A stretch of 64,000 nucleotides of DNA from Pandoraea nosoerga (GTDB lineage Bacteria; Pseudomonadota; Gammaproteobacteria; Burkholderiales; Burkholderiaceae). Within the stretch, counting starts at the first letter, position 1; every line of letters begins with the position of its first letter. Of this stretch, positions 27,915 through 39,866 are shown piece after piece. The notes beneath the pieces were generated by a model, which did not search any database, had not been told where the DNA came from, and saw only the letters and a list, made by a program, of their open reading frames with translations. Location: the NCBI RefSeq assembly GCF_902459585.1, contig NZ_CABPSC010000005.1:62001-126000 (forward strand). The letters are read 5' to 3'. Position numbers and translations under genes: made by a program.

Positions 27915-28523
27915 CTACTGTCCGACCTTCTGCTCGACGTTGACCGTGCGCCCGCTCGGAAACGGCAGTTGCTTGAGTGCGGCGTCGATCAGGAACGGCA
28001 TGGCTGACGCGAGCGACGTACCGGCGTCGCTCGTGTTCGCCTGCACGCGATACACCTCCTTGCCGCTTGCGCGGTCGGTGAAGCGCAGTTGCAGCCCGGC
28101 CACCGCGTATGGGTAGTCGCGCTGGACATACGCCGGCGGCGCGCCGTATGGATAACCGTACCAGCCCCAGGGGCGGCCCCATGGGCCCCACGGGCCTGGC
28201 GCGAACATCGGATCGTAGACCGGCTCGGCCACGCGCATGACCTGCTGGGTGATACCGTAGGTCATGCCGATGAGGTAGTGCGCGCTCGCGGGACTCTGCT
28301 CGCGAAAGCCGTCGCCGGACAGCCGAGCCTTCAGCCATTGCTCGTAGGTCGCGTGCTCCTGGTTGTTCTGCTGCTCGGCAGTGCGCGTGAGCGCGTAGGT
28401 ACGCGGGCCGTCGAAGCCTGGCGAATCGCCGAACGCGGTCACCTGACTCGTGACCGTGCTGGCACATCCGGCCAACAAGACGCTTGCGACTGCCAACGTC
28501 GCCATTGCCCATCGTTTCCACAT
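27915..28523 (-). CDS. DUF4136 domain lipoprotein
   Basis: A 202-residue lipoprotein with lipobox LAGC (Cys20). The mature part begins STVTSQVTAFGDSPGF and continues TYALTRTAEQQNNQEHATYE, typical of DUF4136. A Gly/Trp/Pro/Tyr-rich loop (GPWGPWGRPWGWYGYPYG) sits in the middle and a FPSGRTVNVEQKVGQ tail ends the protein. Envelope-located, function unknown. It is divergent from pepN; the gap between them (28524-28724) holds the pepN promoter. Confidence 0.87.
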   Translation of the reverse strand: MWKRWAMATLAVASVLLAGCASTVTSQVTAFGDSPGFDGPRTYALTRTAEQQNNQEHATYEQWLKARLSGDGFREQSPASAHYLIGMTYGITQQVMRVAEPVYDPMFAPGPWGPWGRPWGWYGYPYGAPPAYVQRDYPYAVAGLQLRFTDRASGKEVYRVQANTSDAGTSLASAMPFLIDAALKQLPFPSGRTVNVEQKVGQ

Positions 28524-28724
28524 GATCGACTGCTCCAGAGAAGGCGGCGGACGCCGAATGCGCGCCGCTCGCGCCGATTTAAGCATAGGACGGCATCTCG
28601 CGCCCCGCGTTGCCCATTTGACGTTGCCGCCGGGCCAAAATTCAGCAAATTTCCCGCGAAGCGACTCCCGAGCCGACACTCCGTTACAATTTATGAATCC
28701 TTGGCCGTCAGCAAAACACCGCCC

Positions 28725-31436
28725 ATGCTCAGAACCGACCTCGCAGGCGTGATTCAGCGCTCCGACTATACGCCCCCGGCGTACTTGATCGACACCGTCC
28801 AACTCGACTTCGACCTCGCACCCGACGTCACCACCGTGACGAGCCGTCTGCGCGTGCGCCGCAATCCGGCCGGCGCCGGCGGCGACCTCGAGCTCGCCGG
28901 CCAGGGGCTGCAACTGGTGAGCCTGGCGCTAGACGGCAAGCCGTGGGCCGGCTACCGCGCCAGCGAGGACACGCTGAGCGTCGAGTCGCCGCCCGAGGCG
29001 TTCGAGCTCTCGCTCGTCACGCGCTGTCGTCCGCAGGAGAACACCTCGCTCATGGGGCTGTACGTCTCGGGCGGCAATTTCTTCACACAATGCGAGGCCG
29101 AGGGCTTTCGCAAGATCACCTACTTCCTCGATCGTCCGGACGTGATGGCGACCTACACCGTCACGCTGCGCGCCGATCGCGAAGCCTATCCGGTGCTGCT
29201 GGCCAATGGCAACCTGATCGACAAGGGCGACCTGCCCGACGGGCGCCACTTCGCGGTCTGGGACGACCCGTTCAAGAAGCCGAGCTATCTGTTCGCGCTG
29301 GTGGCCGGCCGGCTGGTCTGCCGCGAGGAACGCATCGTCGCGGGCGACGGCCGCGAGAAGCTGCTGCAGGTCTGGGTGCAGCCGCAGGACCTCGAGAAGA
29401 CCGAGCACGCCATGCACTCGCTCATCAACTCGATCCGCTGGGACGAGGAGCGCTTCGGCCGCGTGCTGGACCTCGATCGCTTCATGATCGTCGCCGTGAG
29501 CGACTTCAACATGGGCGCGATGGAGAACAAGGGCCTGAACATCTTCAACACGAAGTACGTGCTGGCCGACGCGGCCACCGCGACCGACGACGACTTCGCC
29601 AACATCGAAGCCGTGGTGGGCCACGAGTACTTCCATAACTGGACCGGCAACCGCGTGACGTGCCGCGACTGGTTCCAGTTGAGCCTGAAGGAAGGTCTGA
29701 CCGTGTTCCGCGATCAGGAATTCTCCGCCGACATGATGGGCTCCGAGTCGGGCCGCGCCGTCAAGCGCATCGACGACGTGCGCGTGCTGCGTCAGGCGCA
29801 GTTCCCCGAGGACGCCGGTCCCATGGCGCATCCGGTGCGCCCGGAAAGCTACGTCGAGATCAACAACTTCTACACGGTCACCGTCTACGAGAAGGGCGCC
29901 GAAGTCGTGCGCATGTACCAGACGCTGCTCGGCCGCGACGGCTTCCGGCGCGGCATGGACCTGTACTTCGAGCGCCATGACGGTCAGGCCGTGACGTGCG
30001 ACGACTTCCGCGCCGCCATGGCCGACGCCAACCAGCGCGATCTCACGCAATTCGGGCGCTGGTACAGCCAGGCGGGCACGCCGCGCGTGAGCGTCGAGGC
30101 CGCCTACGACGAGGCCGCCCGCACCTACACCCTCACGCTCACGCAGCGCTGCCCGAAGGTCGGCGTGGAGCTGCAGGACGAAACGCTCGTCAAGCAGCCG
30201 TTCCACATTCCGTTCGCCGTCGGCCTGCTCGATCGCGACGGGCGGGACATGGCGCTGCGCCTGGCCGGCGACACGGGCGACACCCCGGCGGCCACCACCC
30301 GCGTGCTCGATTTCACGCAGGAGCGCCAGAGCTTCACGTTCGTGGACGTGCCGCACAACCCCATGCCGTCGCTGCTGCGCGGCTTCTCGGCGCCGGTCAT
30401 CGTCGAGCACGAGTACAGCATCGACGAGCTCGCGTTCCTGATGGCGCACGACAGCGATCCGTTCAACCGCTGGGAAGCGGGCCAACGCCTGGCCACGCGC
30501 CAGTTGCTCGCGCTCGTCGAGTCGATTCAGCTGGGGCAACTGCCGAGCGTGGACAACTATGTGCTCGAAGCCTTCCGCCAGGTGCTGCGCGACGAGTCGC
30601 TCGACCCGGCGTTCCGCGCCCAGGCGCTCACGCTGCCCGCCGAGTCGTACCTTGGCGAGCAGATGACGGAGATCGATCCGGCGGCAATCCACGCGGCGCG
30701 CCAGTATCTGCGCCAGCGTCTGGCGGCGTCGCTCCACACCGAGTGGCTCGCGGCGTATCACAACCATCGCGTGCCGGGGCCGTATCGCCCCGATCCCGCG
30801 TCGGCCGGCGAGCGCGCGCTGAAGAACCTCGCGCTGTCGTACCTGATGGAACTCTCGGACGCCGGCGTCGCGCAGACCGCGCGCACCCAGTACGATTCGG
30901 CCGACAACATGACCGATCGGTTCGCCGCGCTCACGGCGCTCGTGCAGCGTGGCGGTGCGGCGCGCGAGGGCGACGCCGCTCACGGCCCGAACCATGCCGC
31001 CGAAGCGCTCGAGGATTTCTACCAGCGCTTCGAGCACGAGCCCCTCGCCATCGACAAGTGGTTCGCGCTGCAGGCCATGCAGCGCGGCGACGGCAGCCAT
31101 TGCGTGATCGACGCGGTGCGTGCGCTCATGCGCCATCCGGCATTCACGCTCAAGAATCCGAACCGCGCCCGCTCGCTGATCTTCAGCTTCTGCAGCGGCA
31201 ACCCCGCGCAGTTCCATGCGACCGATGGTTCGGGCTATCGCTTCTGGGCCGAGCAGGTGCTTGCGCTCGACGCGCTCAATCCGCAAGTCGCAGCGCGCCT
31301 GGCGCGCGTGCTCGACCGCTGGCGCAAGTACACGCCAGCACTGCGCGAGCACATGCACGCAGCGCTGGAAGACGTCTCGCGCCACGCTTCGCTGTCGAAG
31401 GACGTGCGCGAAATCGTCGAGAAGGCGCTCGCGTAA
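28725..31436 (+). CDS. pepN: Aminopeptidase N (M1 family)
   Basis: A 903-residue cytosolic Zn metallopeptidase that removes N-terminal residues from peptides. The exopeptidase motif GAMEN is at 264-268 and the zinc motif HEYFH at 300-304, with the third ligand Glu in the following helix (ENKG...KEGLTVFRDQEFS region). Length and the C-terminal helical domain match gammaproteobacterial-type PepN. The start MLRTDLAGVIQRSDYTPP is chosen because it is the usual N-terminus; the frame remains open further upstream. A TACAAT -10-like box lies at 28685-28690. It ends 3 bp before the convergent metE stop. Confidence 0.96.
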   Translation: MLRTDLAGVIQRSDYTPPAYLIDTVQLDFDLAPDVTTVTSRLRVRRNPAGAGGDLELAGQGLQLVSLALDGKPWAGYRASEDTLSVESPPEAFELSLVTRCRPQENTSLMGLYVSGGNFFTQCEAEGFRKITYFLDRPDVMATYTVTLRADREAYPVLLANGNLIDKGDLPDGRHFAVWDDPFKKPSYLFALVAGRLVCREERIVAGDGREKLLQVWVQPQDLEKTEHAMHSLINSIRWDEERFGRVLDLDRFMIVAVSDFNMGAMENKGLNIFNTKYVLADAATATDDDFANIEAVVGHEYFHNWTGNRVTCRDWFQLSLKEGLTVFRDQEFSADMMGSESGRAVKRIDDVRVLRQAQFPEDAGPMAHPVRPESYVEINNFYTVTVYEKGAEVVRMYQTLLGRDGFRRGMDLYFERHDGQAVTCDDFRAAMADANQRDLTQFGRWYSQAGTPRVSVEAAYDEAARTYTLTLTQRCPKVGVELQDETLVKQPFHIPFAVGLLDRDGRDMALRLAGDTGDTPAATTRVLDFTQERQSFTFVDVPHNPMPSLLRGFSAPVIVEHEYSIDELAFLMAHDSDPFNRWEAGQRLATRQLLALVESIQLGQLPSVDNYVLEAFRQVLRDESLDPAFRAQALTLPAESYLGEQMTEIDPAAIHAARQYLRQRLAASLHTEWLAAYHNHRVPGPYRPDPASAGERALKNLALSYLMELSDAGVAQTARTQYDSADNMTDRFAALTALVQRGGAAREGDAAHGPNHAAEALEDFYQRFEHEPLAIDKWFALQAMQRGDGSHCVIDAVRALMRHPAFTLKNPNRARSLIFSFCSGNPAQFHATDGSGYRFWAEQVLALDALNPQVAARLARVLDRWRKYTPALREHMHAALEDVSRHASLSKDVREIVEKALA

Positions 31437-31439
31437 GGT

Positions 31440-33740
31440 TCAGGCGGCCCGGGCCTGCGCAGCGGCGAGACGCGAGCGCACCGCACGGGCTGCCGCCACC
31501 ATGTTGGCGAGTGCGCCGTCGACCTGCGCCCAATCGCGCGTTTTGAGGCCGCAGTCCGGATTGATCCACAGGCGCTGCGCCGGAATGCGTGCGAGCGCCG
31601 CCTCGATGAGCTGCTCCATCTGCGCCTGCGTCGGCACCCGCGGCGAGTGAATGTCATAGACGCCCGGGCCGATCTCGTTCGGATACTCGAACGCTTCGAA
31701 GGCGCCCAGCAGCTCCATGTCGGAACGCGCCGTCTCGATCGAGATCACGTCGGCGTCGAGCGCCGCGATCGAGGGCAGAATGTCGTGAAACTCCGAATAG
31801 CACATATGCGTGTGGATCTGCGTGTCGTCGGCCACGCCGGAAGCGCACACGCGAAATGCGCGCACCGCCCACTCCAGATACGCCGCACGATCGCACTCGC
31901 GTAGCGGCAACCCTTCGCGCAGCGCCGGCTCGTCGATCTGGATCACGCGCACGCCGGCGGCTTCGAGCGCCGCCACTTCCTCGCGCAGGGCGAGCGCGAT
32001 CTGCAGCGCGGTAAGCTCGCGCGGCTGATCGTCGCGCACGAACGACCATTGCAGCATCGTGACCGGCCCGCTCAGCATGCCCTTGACCGGCTTGTCGGTC
32101 AGTTGCTGCGCGTAAGCGCTCCACGTCACCGTCATCGGTTCGGGCAGATACACGTCGCCATAGATCACCGGCGGCTTCACGCAGCGCGAACCGTAGCTCT
32201 GCACCCAGCCATGCTCGGTGATTGCAAAGCCCCACAGCAGATCGCCGAAGTACTCGACCATGTCGTTGCGCTCGGCTTCGCCGTGCACGAGCACGTCAAG
32301 TCCATAGGCTTCCTGCTTTTCGATGGCCAGACGAATCTGGGCGCGCATGGTCTCCAGATAGTCCAGATGGGACATCGCGCAGCGCTTGAACTCGGCTCGG
32401 GCCGCCCGAATCTCCGGCGTCTGCGGAAACGAACCGATGGTCGTCGTAGGCAGCAACGGCAGCTTGAGCCAGGCGCGCTGCGCATGCGCGCGCACCGCAT
32501 AGGGCGAGGCGCGGTGCGTGTCGGCCTCGGTGAGCGCCGCCAGGCGCTTTTGCACCACTTCATTGTGGATGCGTGGCGACGTGCGGCGTGCGGCCTGGGC
32601 GGCGGCATCGGCCGCGAACGCGGCGCACACCTCGGCGCCCGCGAATTCGGCGGCGTCGAGCGAGCGACGCAGCAGCGCGACTTCGTCCAGCTTCTGTCTG
32701 GCGAACGCGAGCCATGTGCGCACTTCCCTGTCGAGGCGCACTTCGTTGGCCAGATCGACCGGGCAGTGCATGAGCGAGCAGCTCGACGCCACCCACAGGC
32801 GCTCGCCCAGCGTTTCGGCGAGCGGCGCGAGCCGGGCGCGGGCGCGGGCCAGATCGCAGCGCCAGACGTTGCGGCCATCGACCACACCGGCCGACAGCAC
32901 CTTGTCGTGGGGCCATTGCGCCGCGAATGTTTCGAGCTGCGCCGGCGCGCGCACGCCATCGACGTGTACGCCCGCCACCGGCAGCGCGGCAAGCATGGCC
33001 ACATGTTCGCTCACGTCGCCAAAATACGTGGCGAGCAGGAGCGCCGGCGCGACCGGCGCCAGACGGGCATACACCGGGGCGAAGGCGTCGCGCCACGGCG
33101 CGGGCAGGTCGAGCGCGAGAATCGGCTCATCGATCTGCACCCACGCCACGCCCTGCGCCTTCAGGCGCGCGAGCACGCGTTCGTACTGCGCGAGCAGCTC
33201 GGGCAGCAGCGAGAAGCGATCGGCCAGCCCGCCCTTCTCCTTGCCGAGGAACAGCAGCGAGAGCGGGCCGAGCAGCACCGGCTTGACGTTGCGCGCTTCG
33301 TTCAGCGCTTCCTCGACTTCCTCGAACAGCCATTGCGTGCCTGCACCGAAGCGCGTCCGCGGCGAGTATTCGGGGACCAGGTAGTGGTAGTTCGTGTCGA
33401 ACCACTTCGTCATTTCCATTGCGCCGTGCCGCGCGTCGCCGCGGGCGGCGGCGAAGTAGTCGGCGAGCGTCAGCGCCGCGGGGGCCGCACCGAAGCGCTC
33501 GGGCAGAGCGCCGACCAGCGCCAGCGTCGAGAGCACCTGATCGTACCAATGGAAGTCGCCCACGGTGATCCAGTCGAGCCCCGCCTCGCGCTGGGCGCGC
33601 CGGTTGGCCGCCCGGATATCGCGGCCCGCCGCCTGCAGCGTCGCGAGGTCCGTGTCGCCGCGCCAGAACGCCTCGACGGCAAATTTGAGTTCGCACCGCG
33701 CACCGATGCGCGGCAATCCGAGTACGTGGGCCTGGGCCAT
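31440..33740 (-). CDS. metE: Cobalamin-independent methionine synthase
   Basis: A 766-residue enzyme transferring a methyl group from 5-methyltetrahydropteroyltriglutamate to homocysteine. It has the usual two-barrel length. The Zn-binding site in the C-terminal half is visible as [10 protein letters not shown] (His and Cys) and [11 protein letters not shown] (second Cys). Other motifs are the [13 protein letters not shown] opening of the catalytic domain and [13 protein letters not shown]. The ATG at 33740 is preferred for its AGGAAGGA ribosome site and normal N-terminus. It is divergent from metR, its usual regulator, and convergent with pepN. Confidence 0.97.
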   Translation of the reverse strand: MAQAHVLGLPRIGARCELKFAVEAFWRGDTDLATLQAAGRDIRAANRRAQREAGLDWITVGDFHWYDQVLSTLALVGALPERFGAAPAALTLADYFAAARGDARHGAMEMTKWFDTNYHYLVPEYSPRTRFGAGTQWLFEEVEEALNEARNVKPVLLGPLSLLFLGKEKGGLADRFSLLPELLAQYERVLARLKAQGVAWVQIDEPILALDLPAPWRDAFAPVYARLAPVAPALLLATYFGDVSEHVAMLAALPVAGVHVDGVRAPAQLETFAAQWPHDKVLSAGVVDGRNVWRCDLARARARLAPLAETLGERLWVASSCSLMHCPVDLANEVRLDREVRTWLAFARQKLDEVALLRRSLDAAEFAGAEVCAAFAADAAAQAARRTSPRIHNEVVQKRLAALTEADTHRASPYAVRAHAQRAWLKLPLLPTTTIGSFPQTPEIRAARAEFKRCAMSHLDYLETMRAQIRLAIEKQEAYGLDVLVHGEAERNDMVEYFGDLLWGFAITEHGWVQSYGSRCVKPPVIYGDVYLPEPMTVTWSAYAQQLTDKPVKGMLSGPVTMLQWSFVRDDQPRELTALQIALALREEVAALEAAGVRVIQIDEPALREGLPLRECDRAAYLEWAVRAFRVCASGVADDTQIHTHMCYSEFHDILPSIAALDADVISIETARSDMELLGAFEAFEYPNEIGPGVYDIHSPRVPTQAQMEQLIEAALARIPAQRLWINPDCGLKTRDWAQVDGALANMVAAARAVRSRLAAAQARAA

Positions 33741-33875
33741 GAGCGTTGTCCTTCCTGCGAGCCAGCGATGTTGCAAGGTGAATGTCATCGGGCGGTGTGC
33801 GCCAGGCTGGCAGTATCCTGGCACCCCATGTATTATTCAAACGAAAGTTTTTATCGTTTTTCATTAATTAAATTC
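33741..33875. promoter_or_regulatory. metE-metR divergent promoter region
   Basis: A 135-bp gap between divergent metE and metR, AT-rich from 33828 to 33875. A near match to the MetR box TGAA-N5-TTCA, namely TGAATTTAATTAA, is readable on the minus strand around 33863-33875. No perfect box is visible, so the exact MetR site is not assigned. Confidence 0.4.
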
Positions 33876-34799
33876 ATGCAAAGAACGCCCATCGAACTGC
33901 GTCACCTGCAGACGCTGCTCGCGCTGCGCGACACCGGCAGCGTGTCGCGCGCGGCACTCTGGCTGCATCTCACGCAGTCGGCGCTCTCACATCAGATCAA
34001 GGCGCTGGAGGACTTCTACGGACTGCCGCTGTTCGTGCGCAAATCGTCGCCGCTGGTCTTCACGCCGGCGGGCAAGCGGCTGTTGGCGCTCGCCGAAGAG
34101 GTGGTTCCGGCCGTCGAGGAAGCGGGGCGCGACCTTACGCGGCTCGCGCAGGGCACGCAAGGCACGCTGCGCATCGCGGTCGAATGCCATACGTGCTTCG
34201 ACTGGCTGATGCCGGCCATGGACGCGTTCCGGGTGCGCTGGCCGGAAGTCGAACTCGATATCGTGTCGGGCTTTCACGCCGATCCGATCGGTTTGCTGCA
34301 TCAGGATCGCGCCGATCTCGCGATCATCTCCGAGCGCGAGGAAGGCGAAGCGGTCGATTTTCATCCGCTGTTCCGCTTCCAGATGGTAGCGCTCATGGCA
34401 AACGATCACCCGCTTGCGGCCAGGCCGCATCTGGACGCCGAGGATTTCCGCGACGAGACGCTCATCACGTATCCCGTGCCGGACGACATGCTCGACATCG
34501 TGCGGCAGGTGTTGCGCCCGGCGGGCATCGAACCCACGCGCCGCACCACGGAGCTCACGGTCGCGATCCTGCAGCTCGTCGCGAGCCGGCGCGGCCTGGC
34601 GGCCCTGCCGCTGTGGGCAGTGACGAGCTATCTGGAAAGGCGTTACGTGAGCGCGCGTCCGATCACGCCGCAAGGACTGACCGCGCAACTGTGGGCGGCC
34701 ACGCTGCCGGCGATCACGACGCGGCCGTACATCGGCGAATTCGTCTCGCTCATGCGCGAGACCAGCCTGCTTTCGCTGCCGGAGATCGAACTGCTGTAA
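33876..34799 (+). CDS. metR: LysR-family regulator MetR
   Basis: A 307-residue LysR-type regulator with MetR hallmarks: IELRHLQTLLALRDTGSVSR then AALWLHLTQSALSHQIKALE in the DNA-binding domain, and ECHTCFDWLMPAMDAFR at the start of the effector domain. MetR activates metE with homocysteine as co-effector. Its divergence from metE supports the name. The ATG at 33876 gives the standard N-terminus; there is no strong ribosome site, only AAATTC. Confidence 0.93.
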   Translation: MQRTPIELRHLQTLLALRDTGSVSRAALWLHLTQSALSHQIKALEDFYGLPLFVRKSSPLVFTPAGKRLLALAEEVVPAVEEAGRDLTRLAQGTQGTLRIAVECHTCFDWLMPAMDAFRVRWPEVELDIVSGFHADPIGLLHQDRADLAIISEREEGEAVDFHPLFRFQMVALMANDHPLAARPHLDAEDFRDETLITYPVPDDMLDIVRQVLRPAGIEPTRRTTELTVAILQLVASRRGLAALPLWAVTSYLERRYVSARPITPQGLTAQLWAATLPAITTRPYIGEFVSLMRETSLLSLPEIELL

Positions 34800-34887
34800 A
34801 GGGAAGCGGGATGCGGGGCGCGCCCCGCGTCGGATGCGAGGACTCGGGGACGCGCGAGGACGCAGTACAGACACCCTCCCGCTGGCG

Positions 34888-34958
34888 CGCGTCGACATAT
34901 CGGCGCGTCGACATATCGACGCATTCGGGCGGCGATTCGGGCGGCGATTCGGGCGGCG
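34888..34958. repeat. Two short tandem repeats
   Basis: A 15-bp unit CGCGTCGACATATCG occurs at 34888-34902 and 34904-34918. It is followed by three copies of the 12-bp unit ATTCGGGCGGCG (34923-34934, 34935-34946, 34947-34958). They fill the gap between the convergent metR and MFS genes. Confidence 0.88.
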
Positions 34959-34998
34959 GCGGCCCGGACCGGTCCGCGCCGCGAGAAATACGCAGCGC

Positions 34999-36438
34999 TT
35001 ACCGGGAGATTTTCTCCAGGGCGATGTCGCGCGTGCGCGGGCCCATCAAGCCGATGGAAAGCATGACGACCAGCATGGCACACGAGATGAACACGAATAC
35101 GCCCGTCACGCCGAAGTTGCGCAGCACCGACGCGATCAGGAATGCCGTGAAGATTGCCGAGAAGCGGCTCCACGAATACACGAAACCGACGGCCCGCGCG
35201 CGGATGCCGGTCGGGAACAGTTCGGTCTGATACGCGTGGTAGCTGTACGACATGATGTTGTTCGCGAGCGTGAGCCCGATGCCCATGGCGATCAGCAGGA
35301 ACGACGACGTCGCCTGCGAGAACACCAGCCCGCACACGATGCCGATGCCCGCCGTCCAGACGATCGCGTGCTTGCGCTCGACACGGTCGGCCATCCACAG
35401 ACCGATGAGCGGGCCGACCGGTGCGGCCAGCGCGATCACGCTCGAATACGCGAGACTCGTCGTCACCGTGATGCCCTGCTTGATGAGCAGCGTCGGCACC
35501 CAGTTGGCAAAGCCGTAGAAGCCGACCGTCTGGAAGACGTTGAACAGGATCATCATGATGGCGCGCTTGCGATACGGCGGCACCCACATGTCGCGAAACG
35601 CGCTCCTGGGCACGACCGGTTCGGGCGCGCCCGGCGCCGGCAGGGGCCGGCCGTATTCGCGTTCGACCTTCGCCTCCAGGTCGGAGAGCACCTGCTCGGC
35701 CTCGGCGAGACGCCCCTTCTGCGCGAGCCAGCGCGGGCTCTCCGGCAGTGCGCGACGAATCCACCACACGAACACGGCGCCGTGCGCGCCGATGAGCACG
35801 ACCCAGCGCCATCCCTCCAGACCGAGGAACTCGCGCGGCACGAGCCAGTAGGCGAGAAGCGCGACCACCGGCACGGCGGTAAAACCCACCGCCTGCTCGC
35901 AGGCGAACGCGCGGCCGCGAATCTGCTTGGGCACGAGCTCGGCAATGTACGTGCCGATCGTCACCAGTTCCACGCCGATGCCGAGGCCCACCACGAAGCG
36001 CCAGAAGTTCACGCCCGTGGCGCTCTCCTGAAACGCCATGATGACGTTCGCGGCGGTGTACCAAAGCAGCGAGCCCGTGAACACGGCGCGGCGACCGAAG
36101 CGGTCGGCCAGAAAGCCGCAGGCGATGGTACCGATGAAGAGCCCCGAGAATAGCGCCGCGATGAAGCTTGCCACGCCTGTCGTGCCAAACAGACCGGGCG
36201 TGGTCGGCGTCAGAATGCCGCTCTTGACGAGCCCCGGCGCCACGTAGCCGGTATAGAGCAGATCGTAGAGCTCGAAAAAGAAACCGAGGCTGAGCAGCAC
36301 CACGAGCTTCCATACGGTGCGCGTCGGCGGCAGTCGATCGAGGCGGGCGGAAATGTCGCCGGCGGTGAGGCGAGTTGCCGCGGCGGGGGCTTGCGCGGCG
36401 CGAGGCATGGAAGGCATCGAAACTTCGGGGGATGGCAT
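34999..36438 (-). CDS. MFS transporter, sugar-porter-like
   Basis: A 479-residue, 12-helix inner-membrane transporter of the major facilitator superfamily. The loop 2-3 signature GFLADRFGRRAVF and the sugar-porter motif LPESPRWLAQKGR in the central loop are visible, as is LFPTGIRARAVGFVYSWSR near helix 10. These suit the SP or aromatic-acid/metabolite families; the substrate is not predictable. The ATG at 36438 has GGAG 9 nt upstream and is preferred over 36513. It has no operon partner, although the aconitase-like gene lies upstream on the same strand. Confidence 0.87.
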   Translation of the reverse strand: MPSPEVSMPSMPRAAQAPAAATRLTAGDISARLDRLPPTRTVWKLVVLLSLGFFFELYDLLYTGYVAPGLVKSGILTPTTPGLFGTTGVASFIAALFSGLFIGTIACGFLADRFGRRAVFTGSLLWYTAANVIMAFQESATGVNFWRFVVGLGIGVELVTIGTYIAELVPKQIRGRAFACEQAVGFTAVPVVALLAYWLVPREFLGLEGWRWVVLIGAHGAVFVWWIRRALPESPRWLAQKGRLAEAEQVLSDLEAKVEREYGRPLPAPGAPEPVVPRSAFRDMWVPPYRKRAIMMILFNVFQTVGFYGFANWVPTLLIKQGITVTTSLAYSSVIALAAPVGPLIGLWMADRVERKHAIVWTAGIGIVCGLVFSQATSSFLLIAMGIGLTLANNIMSYSYHAYQTELFPTGIRARAVGFVYSWSRFSAIFTAFLIASVLRNFGVTGVFVFISCAMLVVMLSIGLMGPRTRDIALEKISR

Positions 36439-36676
36439 GGAAATCGTCTCCGGGCCCGTCCGGTCATGGCCGAACGGCTCATTGTTCCGACGCATGGCGG
36501 GCCACGCCGGCAAGCGGTGCCGCCGGTGGGCCGGGCGTCGGTGCTACACCATGAATCGACAGGCGCGAGGCCGGCATTGTGCCACGAATGACGTCGCGTC
36601 TGTCACCTTTGCCACGTACTGCGAAAATTTGCGATGTTCATGAATAACGGCACGGTCGGCTCGCCGGCCTTCGGCG

Positions 36677-38665
<1,989 letters not shown>

Positions 38666-38825
38666 GCCAGTGACTCTCCTTGCGGGAAAGGATAGCCGTG
38701 GCGGTGCGGCGCCATCATGCCGTATGGGCAAGGTCGCCATGACGGATTGCGAAGCCGGACTGCGCGGTCGGAGGGCGCGAGGGGGCGCGACCGGAAAGGT
38801 GCACCGCCGGCGCGCCGGCTCGCGC

Positions 38826-39731
38826 TCAGGCCTTCTGGGCGAGGAAGTTCAGCAGCGTGGCGGCCGCGGCGTTGAGCGGGTCCTGCCCGGGGTACACGAG
38901 CCACAGTTGACGGTGCGCCCACTCATCGGTGAGCGGGCGCACGACCACGTCGAGCTTGCCGACATACAGCTGGCCGACCTGCTCCGGGGCAATGGCAATG
39001 CCCAGGCCCGCATGCGCCATGCGGCACAGCGCGTCGAGGCTCGACACGCGGATCTTGATGCGCAGCGACGCCCCCACCGTGCTCGCCTGCTGATGCAGCA
39101 GTTGCGTGAGCGCGCTGTTGCCCTGCAGGCCGACGAGGGTCTCGCCGACGCAGGCGGAAAATGCAATTTCCCCCGTGCGCGCGGCAAGCGGGTGCGCGGC
39201 CGGCAGAATCACCGCGAGCCGGTCGCGCCGGTAAGGCACCATCGTGAACGCCTCGATCCCGGGCACGGCATTGCAGATGCCGATGTCCACCGCGCGCTCG
39301 CCCACGCGCGCGAGCACCTCGTTGCTGTGCTGCTCGTCGAGCTCGACGTCGACCGCCGAGAACACGCGGCCGAACGCGGCGAGATCTTCCGGCAGAAACT
39401 GCACGATGGCCGACAGGTTCGCCGCGATGCGCACACTGCCGCGCGCGCCTTCGTGAAACTGGGAAAGCTCCGCGCCCAGCGACTCGATCGTGCCCAGTAT
39501 GCGTTCGGCATAACGGCGCACCGTCTCGCCCACCGGGGTGACGGTAATGCCGCGCTGATGGCGCTGGATGAGCGGCAGCCCGACGATGGCCTCGATGTCG
39601 GCAATGCGCCGGCTGATCGCCGACGGTGCGATGAATTCGCGCTCGGCGGCGCGCGCCATGCTCCGCTCCTGGCAGACGGCCACGAAAAGACGCAAAGAAG
39701 TGAGATCGAGCTTGCGGAGAAGGTTTTCCAT
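38826..39731 (-). CDS. LysR-family regulator
   Basis: A 301-residue LysR-type regulator starting MENLLRKLDLTSLRLFVAVC. The helix-turn-helix (SMARAAEREFIAPSAISRRI) is followed by a typical effector-binding domain with SVRIAANLSAIVQFLPEDLA. It is upstream of, and parallel to, the aconitase-like gene (160-bp gap), which it may control. It is also divergent from pyrB. The effector is unknown. Confidence 0.9.
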   Translation of the reverse strand: MENLLRKLDLTSLRLFVAVCQERSMARAAEREFIAPSAISRRIADIEAIVGLPLIQRHQRGITVTPVGETVRRYAERILGTIESLGAELSQFHEGARGSVRIAANLSAIVQFLPEDLAAFGRVFSAVDVELDEQHSNEVLARVGERAVDIGICNAVPGIEAFTMVPYRRDRLAVILPAAHPLAARTGEIAFSACVGETLVGLQGNSALTQLLHQQASTVGASLRIKIRVSSLDALCRMAHAGLGIAIAPEQVGQLYVGKLDVVVRPLTDEWAHRQLWLVYPGQDPLNAAAATLLNFLAQKA

Positions 39732-39866
39732 ACCTGTACGGCAATACACCGGAAATGCCGGAAACGCCCGGCTGGCGCGGCCCGGCGAGGGGCACGTCTT
39801 TTGCTGGACAAACGACGAATCGACGCCTATTATACGCATCGCGTACACAGCCCTGCCGACCCGACC

